NCBI GenBank assembly: GCA_004124475.1
Contig: SCKK01000028.1
Location: 1-45,954 of the forward strand
Source of the DNA: Fidelibacterota bacterium
GTDB lineage: Bacteria > Fidelibacterota > Marinisomatia > Marinisomatales > SCKK01
DNA: 45,954 nucleotides
Direction of reading: 5' to 3'
The position numbers and the translations under genes were made by a program. The notes beneath the pieces are model-generated. The model was not told the origin of the DNA and searched no databases. It saw only the letters and a list, made by a program, of their open reading frames with translations. Below are positions 24,368 to 32,393 of this stretch, one piece after another (positions within the stretch are counted from its first letter, which is position 1; every line of letters begins with the position of its first letter).

Positions 24368-26956
24368 TTATTTCAATAATACCATCTTCCTTGTCTGCAC
24401 AAAGTCACCAGCCCTGATATAATACAGATATACTCCTGCACTTACATGTTCGTCAAGATCATTTCTACCATTCCATAAAACTGACTTGAATCCTGGTTCT
24501 TGAACGTCTTGTACTATTATCTTCACTTGTCTACCTAAGATATCATAAATGGACAGCACGACATCTGATCGTTCAGGGAGATCATATCGCAAGGTAGTGA
24601 TTGGGTTGAAGGGGTTGGGGTAGTTCTGATGAAGCGCATAAACCTCAGGAAGTATACCTTCTTCACTTGCAATACCAACCTCAGGTTCAACATGGATTGT
24701 AAAACTATCGCTCCAAAAGAAATATCCTTCACTAGCAATAGAAAGCTGAATAGGAATATACGTTTCCTCCGGACAATCATCTGTTATTTCAATTTTGTAG
24801 TAATCATATGTCATAAGTACAGTTTCACCAGCATCAATATCATCAACTGGATATACAATAAAATGTTTGAGAACCAATACACAAATGTCATCGCTACTTA
24901 ACTCAATACTTACATCGGGTGCCGTACCCGTTGAACCATTATTTCTCAAAACTAGTCTGAACAGAAGAATGTCACCAGGATTGGGGAGAGTGTCATTACT
25001 AATATAGACCAAATTCTCATAAACAACCGGGCCGATGGTGGTGAAGCGGGTGGCATTGTTTAGTATAAAGCTGACCGCTTTTTCTACTAAAGTGACTTGA
25101 AGATCCACAAAGTAGTGTCGTTCTTCAACAGCAGGTACAGGCCAAATGTTGCCAAAGAGACTGTCCCCCACTCCGCCGTCGTTATGGGCACCATCGTCGA
25201 AGAGCTGCACCGTATCTATCGGACTTCCATTGAGTGAGTCGATCTCCGCGAAAAGAGTCAGTCCGGAGGTAATGCCCTCCAGCTGGACAGTCACGACTAT
25301 TGAATCAACTCCGGGGTCCGCATACGAGGGTGAGACATTAGCCTCTATAACGTAGAAAGGAGGTACAGCAACTGCTTGAGTCGCATAAAACCAGGTACCC
25401 CACCTATTGCCTGTCTCGGCATACTCGGTAAACATCCAGAAGGTCGTGCTATCCACGGGATCCAGCGCTATGCCGTTATAATCCCCCCAGCGGTTGCGTC
25501 CATTCCTAATTCTTTGATAATATGCCTTGCCTTTCTGCATGGTTACCGAAGGTTGAAGCCCAGGTGGATCGGAGGCCAGACGCCAGGTAAAATAGGCCCC
25601 AACGTACTCGGTCAAGCCGGACCGGCTGAACGTGATGGCAACGTTCCCATCCCGGTCTACGACAATGGCTGGATAAAAATACCAGAACCCTTCAGCCCCG
25701 AATGAAACATCTTCCAGCAACGTCCCAGTGAAGGTGTTGATGCGAACGTAGCGGACACTGGAGTACTGGTTTCCGGGGCCGCTGGCCACCGAATGGACCA
25801 ACCAGAGCGAGCTGTCGCGATAAACCGGTTCGTTTGTAAGCCACCATCCTCCTCCTTCGATCGCAGCATCGCCGCCGAGCTGCCCCGCATTCGGCGCTAG
25901 ACTCCATTCCGTTACTGGGATGTGAACGGCGGAAAGAGCAGGTGAAGTCAGAGGATCGGAGAGGGTGTAGAGGACGAAATACGTTCCGGGTGTGATACCC
26001 GGTTTTCCCACGAGATAATACTCACCAGGTGTCCCATGAATGATTGCTGGTCGAGTCGAGTACATGTCGTAGCCATTCAGGTCTCGCAAATCCCAGAAGT
26101 CCGTCCAGGTTATGGGGCCGGCGTCGTTGGCATAGAATTGAGCCTTGGCCATGATCCGGACCTTTACATAAGCGTAATACCCGGAGTGCGTGAATTGATT
26201 AGAGGTAATATAAAACGCCTGGTCATCGAACCCCACCCCCTCATAATCTACCCATTGCCCAACAAGGTCACTCCCGTTAACGTTCCCCGGAAGAGCCCAG
26301 TTATACCATGTGCCCAGCGGGTTATCATCATCTGAGACTGAGACGAGATAATACGAGACACTCGGGCTGCGACCCAGCCATACCATAATCCAGCGATTGG
26401 CAAAATGGTCGTAATGAACCTTTGGGTCAAACGGTCGGGAAAGCCCTGGATAGACGCTCAGTAACCAGTCTTTTGCATCGATAGTTTTCAGTGTATTTCC
26501 TGATTTATCAGATATGCGGAACCGGGAGTTCACCACCGCCATCAAGTGGTTTGGACCGACCGCAACATACGGATCTGGTGGAAACCTGGTTCCTAAGTCC
26601 GGTATGCCCGGGAAACTGATGGAATTGTTTGAGCTGGATAGGGTAACGGAACGCGAGCCCTGGAAGGTGCGCGCTACGGAGGGGTCTTCCATGTAGTTCG
26701 ATCCCTCCGGGGCTGCCGCTGGTGGAAAGTCTGCGGGTGCGGGGAGCGGCTCTACGACAGGGTTGATATCCCACCCATGGCTGACAGAGGGACCCTTGGC
26801 AAGAGCGTCAAACTGGGCCGACACACCCGGATAGGAATCGGTGGAAACGATCACACCCCCCGGGATCGATCCGCTGGCGGGTCCCTGAGCCAGTTGACCG
26901 AATGCCGTGGTGGTGCCCAACAGGGCGGAAATCAGGACAGTGTATAGGTTTTTCGT
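24368..26956 (-). CDS. Large secreted protein with type IX secretion (Por) sorting domain
   Basis: The protein has about 860 residues: signal-like KNLYTVLISALLGTTTAFGQ, a long beta-rich region (PDPYVAVGPNHLMAVVNSRF, repeated W/Y-rich strands), Ig-like segments, and a C-terminal sorting domain. That domain contains YPNPFNPITTLRYDLPE, SIYDILGRQV and AGVYLYYI, ending MVLLK. The frame is open to an ATG at 27091, but that extension is encoded by a dispersed repeat. At 26956 an ACG codon sits 7 nt after AAGGAAGGA, exactly where the signal peptide's first Met belongs, so I place the original start there. A GTG at 26998 is the alternative. It is GC-richer than its flanks and very large for a cassette. 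Confidence 0.78.
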   Translation of the reverse strand, partial: TKNLYTVLISALLGTTTAFGQLAQGPASGSIPGGVIVSTDSYPGVSAQFDALAKGPSVSHGWDINPVVEPLPAPADFPPAAAPEGSNYMEDPSVARTFQGSRSVTLSSSNNSISFPGIPDLGTRFPPDPYVAVGPNHLMAVVNSRFRISDKSGNTLKTIDAKDWLLSVYPGLSRPFDPKVHYDHFANRWIMVWLGRSPSVSYYLVSVSDDDNPLGTWYNWALPGNVNGSDLVGQWVDYEGVGFDDQAFYITSNQFTHSGYYAYVKVRIMAKAQFYANDAGPITWTDFWDLRDLNGYDMYSTRPAIIHGTPGEYYLVGKPGITPGTYFVLYTLSDPLTSPALSAVHIPVTEWSLAPNAGQLGGDAAIEGGGWWLTNEPVYRDSSLWLVHSVASGPGNQYSSVRYVRINTFTGTLLEDVSFGAEGFWYFYPAIVVDRDGNVAITFSRSGLTEYVGAYFTWRLASDPPGLQPSVTMQKGKAYYQRIRNGRNRWGDYNGIALDPVDSTTFWMFTEYAETGNRWGTWFYATQAVAVPPFYVIEANVSPSYADPGVDSIVVTVQLEGITSGLTLFAEIDSLNGSPIDTVQLFDDGAHNDGGVGDSLFGNIWPVPAVEERHYFVDLQVTLVEKAVSFILNNATRFTTIGPVVYENLVYISNDTLPNPGDILLFRLVLRNNGSTGTAPDVSIELSSDDICVLVLKHFIVYPVDDIDAGETVLMTYDYYKIEITDDCPEETYIPIQLSIASEGYFFWSDSFTIHVEPEVGIASEEGILPEVYALHQNYPNPFNPITTLRYDLPERSDVVLSIYDILGRQVKIIVQDVQEPGFKSVLWNGRNDLDEHVSAGVYLYYIRAGDFVQTRKMVLLK

Positions 26957-27072
26957 GCTTGCGTCCTTCCTTGACCATGTGTGAGTATTATCTGCCACTA
27001 CGCAGGGGCACGATGCGTTGTGCCCTATCCCTACCGCAGCAGCCCTACCCTTCGGCAGGCCTTCGATCCACC

Positions 27073-27108
27073 AGCGTTCGACTGAGCTCACGCCGAAGTC
27101 TGGCGGAT
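27073..27108. repeat. Second copy of the 36-bp dispersed repeat
   Basis: It is an exact inverse complement of 17025-17060. It lies in the apparent 5' extension of the large secreted protein gene, showing that extension is not genuine coding sequence. Confidence 0.75.
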
Positions 27109-27165
27109 CGGGCAGGATAGACTGGAAATAATAACCATCTACTGATATATTGTGATCGGAATATG

Positions 27166-27185
27166 CCTGCCTGCCGGCAGGCAGG
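27166..27185. repeat. Perfect 20-bp GC-rich palindrome
   Basis: CCTGCCTGCCGGCAGGCAGG is its own reverse complement. It lies in the gap between the integrase fragment copy 2 and the secreted protein gene. Confidence 0.7.
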
Positions 27186-27266
27186 GAATAATAATTGGTG
27201 TTTGTCTATGTATAATTGCTTTAATATGGTTAGCATAGAATTTTAACATAATTAACGGGTAAGATT

Positions 27267-27413
27267 ATGAAATTACCATACAATTTTCAACCTAAATTTG
27301 TTCCTGACCCAGACCTGAAACTCATGGATCAGATACGTCAAGTATTAAGGTATCATCATTACGCTTATCGAACAGAACAAGCTTACCGTGGCTGGATAGT
27401 AAGATTTATTTAG
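27267..27413 (+). pseudogene. Integron-type integrase fragment, copy 2
   Basis: An ATG-started frame of 48 codons, MKLPYNFQPKFVPDPDLKLM then DQIRQVLRYHHYAYRTEQAY and RGWIVRFI, stops at TAG. The downstream residues YHG are still readable after the stop. The start differs from copy 1, but from PDLxLMDQ onward the two agree closely. The identical stop codon shows shared decay. It is divergent from the minus-strand genes. Confidence 0.8.
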
Positions 27414-27447
27414 TACCACGGGACCAAACTCAGTCAGTGTTCTTGAT

Positions 27448-27676
27448 TCAAATTCACCCTCATGATAATACCCCAGGGGCCTTAGCTTCTTGGATCGCCA
27501 GACTGTCAGCCGTGGATGACTTAGCCCCGAGGGAAACACGAAGCTCATCCTTATCCTCACCTGGATCTTTCAACACCCGTCGTTTGTGATGGACACTGCT
27601 AAGAGCTACGGATGTGTCAGCAAGAAAGCGGTGAGTTCCCCAATCCCCACGAGCGTACCACCAGACGCGCTTTTTG
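27448..27676 (-). other. 229-bp insertion between integrase fragment and RHH gene of copy 2
   Basis: Copy 1 joins '...AGTGTTCTTG' directly to 'TCCCTCTTTG'. Copy 2 has about 229 extra bases there. On the minus strand the extra bases are open for about 66 codons (WWYARGDWGTHRFLADTSVA through DELRVSLGAKSSTAD to a stop at 27460) without an ATG. It may be a gene fragment carried in, or copy 1 may have lost it. The family is not recognised. Confidence 0.5.
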
Positions 27677-27704
27677 TCCCTCTTTGTGAATATGTGGGCA
27701 AATC

Positions 27705-27869
27705 TTACTTCTTCCGTCTTTTTTTCTTGCCCTTGTGTGATATGTGGTCTTCTAACACAATGCGGAGGTAGTCCGATAAGATGCGGCGATCGGCTTCAGT
27801 AAGCACTTCTAAGGATTTCTTGAGAGATGGGGATACACGAAGAGTGATAAATTCATCTTTGGTTTCCAT
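27705..27869 (-). CDS. Ribbon-helix-helix protein, copy 2
   Basis: The 54 residues begin METKDEFITLRVSPSLKKSL and end GKKKRRKK, differing from copy 1 at only a few positions. Reading frame, length and upstream operator are all conserved, unlike the neighbouring integrase fragments. This suggests the gene stayed under selection after duplication. It sits between the GNAT cassette's attC and the integrase fragment. It could regulate itself, or formerly the integrase; no toxin gene is next to it. Confidence 0.75.
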   Translation of the reverse strand: METKDEFITLRVSPSLKKSLEVLTEADRRILSDYLRIVLEDHISHKGKKKRRKK

Positions 27870-27875
27870 GGTTGT

Positions 27876-27904
27876 ATTGTATAACGTTGTTAAACATTAC
27901 GCAA
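27876..27904 (-). promoter_or_regulatory. Promoter and palindromic operator of RHH copy 2
   Basis: On the minus strand there is TTGCGT (27904-27899), a 17-nt spacer and TACAAT (27881-27876). The operator-like GTTTAACAACGTTATAC is at 27895-27879 and identical to copy 1. Confidence 0.6.
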
Positions 27905-27987
27905 GCACCTTGTGGTGAGAGATGGAAAAGGTTTTTCGGAACTATCCTTCTTGCCTGCCATCATTCGGACAGGTGGAAAAGTTAAGT

Positions 27988-28071
27988 GATTAACGGCGAA
28001 AATAAGCTACCTGGGACTGAGCGCGGCAAAGCCGCGCAGAGAACCAACTAAGCTTCATTCTCTTGTTATCT
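27988..28071 (-). other. attC site of the GNAT cassette
   Basis: On the minus strand: core AGATAAC (28071-28065), spacer AAGAG, 2L AATGAAGCT, a central hairpin GCGCGGC-TTT-GCCGCGC, 2R AGCTTATT, a short spacer, and core GTTAATC (27994-27988). 2L pairs with 2R except for one extra G in 2L, the diagnostic unpaired base. The GNAT stop codon lies inside the site, as is common for integron cassettes. Confidence 0.85.
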
Positions 28072-28486
28072 GCCCATTTGCTTTTGAATGCTCACGGTTG
28101 CGTATAATCATCCCGATCTTGCTTGAAAACCCAAGTTGCTGATAAAAGCCCTTTAGAGTTTCATCGCATTGTAGATCAATCGCGTACATGCTTGAAAGAC
28201 TATCGATCATACGTTTGACGAGTTCTCGACCAATACCTTTCCCTCGATACGCGGGTAGGACTTCCAAGAGAGGAATGTACGCATAGAAGACACCATCCGA
28301 AATGGCGTTGATTCGGCCAACGCATTGCTGACCATCCATGGCCAGCCATACCTTGTAGCTGCCGGCAAGGATGCGAAGATGCGCCTCGGCATCAGGATAC
28401 GTTAGCCAGTCGACGAAGAAACCTTGTAATTGGTCGGCAGTGAAGCCTTCGAGATTATCCGTATAGCTTACATCCATCTTCTTCAC
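28055..28486 (-). CDS. GNAT-family N-acetyltransferase cassette
   Basis: The 143 residues carry the GNAT acetyl-CoA motif PAYRGKGIGRELVKRM near residues 80-95 with R-x-x-G-x-G, preceded by YAYIPLLEVLP, and end with a FYQQLGFS strand typical of motif B. The substrate is unknown. The first codon is GTG at 28486, only 2 nt after the attC core of the preceding cassette; ATG at 28477 is the alternative. No ribosome site precedes it. Its end overlaps its own attC by 17 bp. It is flanked on both sides by good attC sites, so this is the clearest single cassette in the window. Confidence 0.87.
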   Translation of the reverse strand: MKKMDVSYTDNLEGFTADQLQGFFVDWLTYPDAEAHLRILAGSYKVWLAMDGQQCVGRINAISDGVFYAYIPLLEVLPAYRGKGIGRELVKRMIDSLSSMYAIDLQCDETLKGFYQQLGFSSKIGMIIRNREHSKANGQITRE

Positions 28487-28488
28487 GC

Positions 28489-28559
28489 AGATAACGCTGA
28501 GGTTAACCGTTTTTTTTGGAGCACAGCGGAAAAAAATCCGGTTGAACCGTTTGTTAGGT
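28489..28559 (-). other. attC site of the HEPN-motif cassette
   Basis: On the minus strand: perfect core ACCTAAC (28559-28553), spacer AAACG, 2L GGTTCAACCG, T-tract, loop, A-tract, 2R CGGTTAACC, spacer TCAGC and core GTTATCT (28495-28489). 2L pairs with 2R apart from one extra C in 2L. The T- and A-tracts extend the stem. The upstream gene's TAA lies inside the first core. Confidence 0.9.
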
Positions 28560-29216
28560 CTTTAGTAGATTTTTTTCAATATCTAACAGAAGATAAATGG
28601 CGTCCCCTGGCCCTAAAAATCCACGCTTCTGGTTATCCCAAAAAAGAAGTGTTCCATGAAGGGATTTGTCGATTTTTAATGAGCGCCATTGAGCGAGCCT
28701 TCGAGGTTCATTTCTCATCAAATTAAAGTGACCTTTATGTGCAGCGGCATTCCTACAATGGCGTAGAAATTCCCAAAGTGGCTCGTGATTATGATCAGCA
28801 CCTGTTAACTCCCAAGCCATTATTAATAAGGCTCCCGCTGACAAACTACCAAAAAAGTTCATGGAAACTTTAGGATCTGAAATAATAGCACTTGCAAGAA
28901 GTGATGTATTTACTTTTGGCCCTTTATCAAAAACACTGCCAAGCCTTTGGACACCTACAATTGGAGACGATTTAGACTGCAAAACGGCTTGGACATGCTC
29001 CTTATAACCATCATTAATCCCTTCACAGAACTCTTTAATTTTCTCATTAGCTTCTTCAACATCCTGCTGAAGGTTACTTTCTGCTTTAATGAATAGATTT
29101 CGCATTCCCCTAGCAGATAGATCCAATAGACCGTGTACTTGAGCAGCATATGCTACAACAATTGAATAAAATGGTTTCTTTGTATCAAATTCTATATGAG
29201 GTTCAATAAAATTCAT
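28554..29216 (-). CDS. HEPN-motif hypothetical protein (first cassette of unit I)
   Basis: The 220 residues are mostly helical. The only recognisable signature is FLRHCRNAAAHKGHF, with R155-x4-H160, the R-x4-6-H catalytic pattern of HEPN RNases, in a helix preceded by the acidic EPLWEF. HEPN proteins act as toxins or phage-defence nucleases, but the motif alone does not prove it. The ATG follows a perfect GTTAGGT core by 10 nt. The stop codon is inside its attC, so the gene fills its cassette exactly. No antitoxin is visible in the cassette. Confidence 0.7.
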   Translation of the reverse strand: MNFIEPHIEFDTKKPFYSIVVAYAAQVHGLLDLSARGMRNLFIKAESNLQQDVEEANEKIKEFCEGINDGYKEHVQAVLQSKSSPIVGVQRLGSVFDKGPKVNTSLLASAIISDPKVSMNFFGSLSAGALLIMAWELTGADHNHEPLWEFLRHCRNAAAHKGHFNLMRNEPRRLAQWRSLKIDKSLHGTLLFWDNQKRGFLGPGDAIYLLLDIEKNLLKT

Positions 29217-29226
29217 TATTATTTTG

Positions 29227-29233
29227 ACCTAAC
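29227..29233 (-). other. Cassette insertion core (attI- or attC-like)
   Basis: On the minus strand GTTAGGT matches GTTRRRY perfectly and sits 10 nt before the first cassette gene of unit I. Upstream is a small TGGAAA/TTTCCA hairpin but no full attC. The integrase fragment copy 3 starts about 220 bp away on the other strand, so this may be the attI point. The intervening bases hold only GC-rich repeat patches. Confidence 0.5.
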
Positions 29234-29450
29234 TCGTCAATCAATGGAAAAGTTTCCACGATATAACCCTTCCCGCCCTGTCTGACTGTATATGCGTGGG
29301 CAGGCTGACTGGACGTTAGTTTGGGCAGGATAGCTTGGAAATTATTCCGCATATTCTTATCCATCACTTAAAAAAGCGGAAAATATCCTGTATGTCATCC
29401 ACATATTGAAACAACCTTTTTGTTACAGGGGAGTTTAAGAGAACAGCCTA

Positions 29451-29697
29451 TTGAAAACAAGAACTAAACCTCACCCCTGCCCGTCCGGCAGGCGGGAAAA
29501 TTCTCCCTAAACCCCGACCTGTGGTGAAATATGATCATATTCCGGTCGTGATGACACAAGATGAAGTGAAGTCGGTTTTCAACCCGATGCACGGGTATCA
29601 TTTGATCATGGCGAAGCTGCTGTACGGAGGTGGTCTTCGGTTGATGGAGTGTATGCGGTTACGGGTTTACGCCAAACTTAGGTTTGTTTCTCCATAG
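29451..29697 (+). pseudogene. Integron-type integrase fragment, copy 3 (catalytic part)
   Basis: The first about 35 bases match copy 1 (the stretch from GGGGAGTTTAAGAGAACAG onward), including a TTG where copy 1 has ATG. A CCTGCC/GGCAGG palindrome interrupts at 29476-29492. After an internal deletion the sequence encodes part of the catalytic domain, VVKYDHIPVVMTQDEVKSVF through HLIMAKLLYGGGLRLMECMR then LRVYAKL and a stop. LLYGxGLRLMExxRLR is the first catalytic-arginine box of integron integrases. This fragment shows what family the other two pieces belong to. Confidence 0.82.
29476..29492. repeat. CCTGCC/GGCAGG palindrome inside integrase fragment
   Basis: Arms CCTGCC (29476-29481) and GGCAGG (29487-29492). 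Copy 1 of the same sequence lacks it, so it is an insertion. Confidence 0.6.
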
Positions 29698-29760
29698 GTG
29701 ACATTGTAAATTCGTCCCTATTAACAGTAGCTTCTCCAAAGGATCCTGTGGAAAGACATA

Positions 29761-30321
29761 ATGGCGACGACAGCAGATATCAGAAACGGGTTGGTGATCG
29801 AGTATAAAGGTCACCGGTTGAAAATCATAAAATTCCTTCATGTCAAACCTGGGAAGGGGGGGGCATTCGTTCGAACCAAACTCAAGAATATCGTGACGGG
29901 TCAGGTAATTGACGTGACATTTCGAGGGGGTCAAAAGATAATTCCTGTCAGAGTGGACACAAACGAAATGCAATACCTGTATTCCGATAGCGATTCTGCT
30001 ATATTTATGAACAATGAGACTTTTGATCAGGTATCTATTCCCCTGGATAATGTTACAGATGAGAGCAATCTTCTAAAAGAGGGGATGAATGTAGAAGTAT
30101 CCTTTGTGGGGGAGGAAGTCATTGGGATTAAACTTCCTGTATTTGTTGAATTGGAAGTCAAAAAGACCGATCCCGGTGTAAAAGGAAATACAGCCGCAGG
30201 GGGTTCAAAACCAGCAGTTCTTGAGACCGGATACACTCTTTCCGTACCCCTATTTATCAATGTGGGAGATAAATTGAAAATTGACACAAGAACGGGGAAA
30301 TACTCCGAACGTGTGAGGTAA
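29761..30321 (+). CDS. efp: Elongation factor P
   Basis: The 186 residues are the full family length with three domains. An N-terminal KOW-like domain carries the conserved loop [11 protein letters not shown]32 is the usual modification site, and no epmA/epmB is in the window. Two OB-fold domains follow, ending [17 protein letters not shown], a diagnostic EF-P end. It relieves ribosome stalling at polyproline stretches. GGAAAG precedes the ATG. It forms an operon with accB, whose ATG follows its stop after 1 nt, an arrangement seen in several bacteria. Confidence 0.97.
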   Translation: MATTADIRNGLVIEYKGHRLKIIKFLHVKPGKGGAFVRTKLKNIVTGQVIDVTFRGGQKIIPVRVDTNEMQYLYSDSDSAIFMNNETFDQVSIPLDNVTDESNLLKEGMNVEVSFVGEEVIGIKLPVFVELEVKKTDPGVKGNTAAGGSKPAVLETGYTLSVPLFINVGDKLKIDTRTGKYSERVR

Positions 30322-30322
30322 T

Positions 30323-30781
30323 ATGTGGCAGGATAAACTAAAAGAGATCATAAAGATATTAGAAGAAAGTAACGTCAACGAGATCGAGGTAAATTTCTGG
30401 GGGCGAAAATTTCGTGTGTCTAAAAATCCGGGAATTGTAGGAAATCCAACTCATGTTGACTCGTCCATCCCGGTGGAAGTGAAATCCCCTGTTCCCGGAC
30501 AAGGCGTCGAAGTCGTTTCTGCCACTACGCCGGAAGATGGTATGATTGAAGTTACAGCGCCTATGGTGGGCACTTTCTACAGCGCCTCTTCTCCGGAAAC
30601 CTCTCCATTTGTGAAGGTTGGAGATCAAGTGACTGTGGGACAGCCGCTCTGTATCATTGAGGCAATGAAAATCATGAACGAAATTGAGGCTGAAGTTGCG
30701 GGTGAAATCATGAAAATATTAACAGAAGATTCCCAACCTGTGGAATATGGTCAGCCTCTGTTTCTTGTTAAACCTGTCTGA
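30323..30781 (+). CDS. accB: Acetyl-CoA carboxylase biotin carboxyl carrier protein
   Basis: The 152 residues are a short N-terminal domain, a Pro/Val-rich linker (about 45-75) and the biotinyl domain with the biotin lysine in [12 protein letters not shown]. The [20 protein letters not shown] stretch contains the 'thumb' typical of bacterial BCCP. It carries carboxybiotin from AccC to the carboxyltransferase. It follows efp directly and precedes accC by 76 bp, so the three are likely co-transcribed. Confidence 0.96.
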   Translation: MWQDKLKEIIKILEESNVNEIEVNFWGRKFRVSKNPGIVGNPTHVDSSIPVEVKSPVPGQGVEVVSATTPEDGMIEVTAPMVGTFYSASSPETSPFVKVGDQVTVGQPLCIIEAMKIMNEIEAEVAGEIMKILTEDSQPVEYGQPLFLVKPV

Positions 30782-30857
30782 ATTTTTACCAATTTTCATT
30801 CCAGCACTTTAGTTACGAGTAATTTCACCAATTTGACTAAAAGTTCATTATCACTCT

Positions 30858-32210
30858 ATGTTTAAAAAAATATTAGTCGCCAATCGAGGGGAGATAGCTC
30901 TCAGGGTAATCCGGGCATGCCATGAATTAGGTATTTCCACCGTAGCTGTCTATTCTACGGCTGATGAACTGTCACTACACGTCCGGTTTGCGGACGAAGC
31001 CGTCTGCATTGGACCACCGGACAGTCAGAGTAGTTACCTGAATATTCCCAGTATCATGAGCGCTGCAGAGATAACGGATAGCGATGCCATCCATCCCGGG
31101 TACGGGTTTTTAGCCGAAAATCCCGAATTTGCTCAGGTCTGTGAAGATAATGAGTTTACATTCATCGGACCTACAGCAGAGATTATTCAGGCAATGGGGA
31201 AAAAGGCTGAAGCAAAGAAGACCATGAAAAAAGCAGGTGTCCCCGTAATCCCAGGTAGCGATGGAATTGTAAAAGATGCTACCACGGCAAGAAAGCTCTC
31301 AGAAACAATAGGATACCCCGTTATGTTAAAAGCATCTGCTGGGGGGGGTGGAAAAGGTATGAGGATTGTCCATAAACCAATGGAGATGGAACACGCTTTT
31401 AATATGGCAAGTACCGAGTCTTTAAAAGCATTTAACAATGGTGACCTCTATCTTGAGAAATTCATGGAGAATCCCCACCATATTGAAATCCAGGTGGTGG
31501 CTGACAAGTATGGCAATATTATTCAGTTGGGTGAAAGAGACTGTTCAATTCAGCGCCGTCATCAAAAATTAATCGAGGAATCTCCATCACCCGTTTTGAA
31601 CGATGAACTAAGAGAAAAAATGGGGAGGATGGCAATTCTGGGTGCGGAATATATTCAATATCGGGGAGTGGGAACCGTGGAGTTTTTACTCGGGGATGAT
31701 GGGCAATTTTTTTTCATGGAAATGAATACAAGAATTCAGGTTGAACACCCGGTCACTGAGATGGTTATCGGGATAGATCTGTTGAAAATGCAGATCAATA
31801 TGGCAGCAGGTGAGAAATGCCCTGATTACTTGAAATCGATAAAACTTCGAGGACATGCAATAGAATGTAGAATAAATGCGGAGGATCCCGAAAAAAACTT
31901 TATGCCCTCCCCAAAATTGATTGAAAGCTTTCATGCGCCCGGTGGAACGGGAGTGCGTGTGGATACGCATGTCTATGCCGGATACCAAATTCCACCCTAT
32001 TACGACAGTCTGATTATGAAGATTATAGTTCACGCAGACGATCGACCAAGCGCTATTAACAGAATGCAACGTACCCTCGAAGAGACAATTATTGAAGGAC
32101 CTGAAACAACCATACCGTTTCATCAGGCAATTATGAGAGATAAAAACTTCCGGGAAGGTAAATTTAGTACCGCTTTTCTCGATACGTTTGAATTTCCAGT
32201 AAGAAAGTAG
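30858..32210 (+). CDS. accC: Acetyl-CoA carboxylase biotin carboxylase
   Basis: The 450 residues match the usual AccC length. ATP-grasp landmarks are the N-terminal [31 protein letters not shown], the glycine-rich [29 protein letters not shown] and the metal/active-site block [15 protein letters not shown]. It carboxylates biotin on AccB using bicarbonate and ATP, the first step of fatty acid synthesis. The carboxyltransferase genes accA/accD are not in the window. Confidence 0.97.
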   Translation: MFKKILVANRGEIALRVIRACHELGISTVAVYSTADELSLHVRFADEAVCIGPPDSQSSYLNIPSIMSAAEITDSDAIHPGYGFLAENPEFAQVCEDNEFTFIGPTAEIIQAMGKKAEAKKTMKKAGVPVIPGSDGIVKDATTARKLSETIGYPVMLKASAGGGGKGMRIVHKPMEMEHAFNMASTESLKAFNNGDLYLEKFMENPHHIEIQVVADKYGNIIQLGERDCSIQRRHQKLIEESPSPVLNDELREKMGRMAILGAEYIQYRGVGTVEFLLGDDGQFFFMEMNTRIQVEHPVTEMVIGIDLLKMQINMAAGEKCPDYLKSIKLRGHAIECRINAEDPEKNFMPSPKLIESFHAPGGTGVRVDTHVYAGYQIPPYYDSLIMKIIVHADDRPSAINRMQRTLEETIIEGPETTIPFHQAIMRDKNFREGKFSTAFLDTFEFPVRK

Positions 32211-32393
32211 CTACGATCCAGAGGATCTCTTTTGGAGCAAATTAATTAAAAATGTTTTTTAATCGATATAAGATTTGTGATTTAAGATTTTAGATTTAAA
32301 TGGACAAACAAGGATTACTCAGAAGAACCCGACAGTTTGCAATTGGAGTTTTTAAGGTAGTTGAAAAGTTTCCTAGATCGAAAACAGCAGATG

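Noticed and set aside
19650-29700. CRISPR array
   Set aside because: The repeats are palindromes of variable length and spacing, without regular direct repeats, and no cas gene is present.
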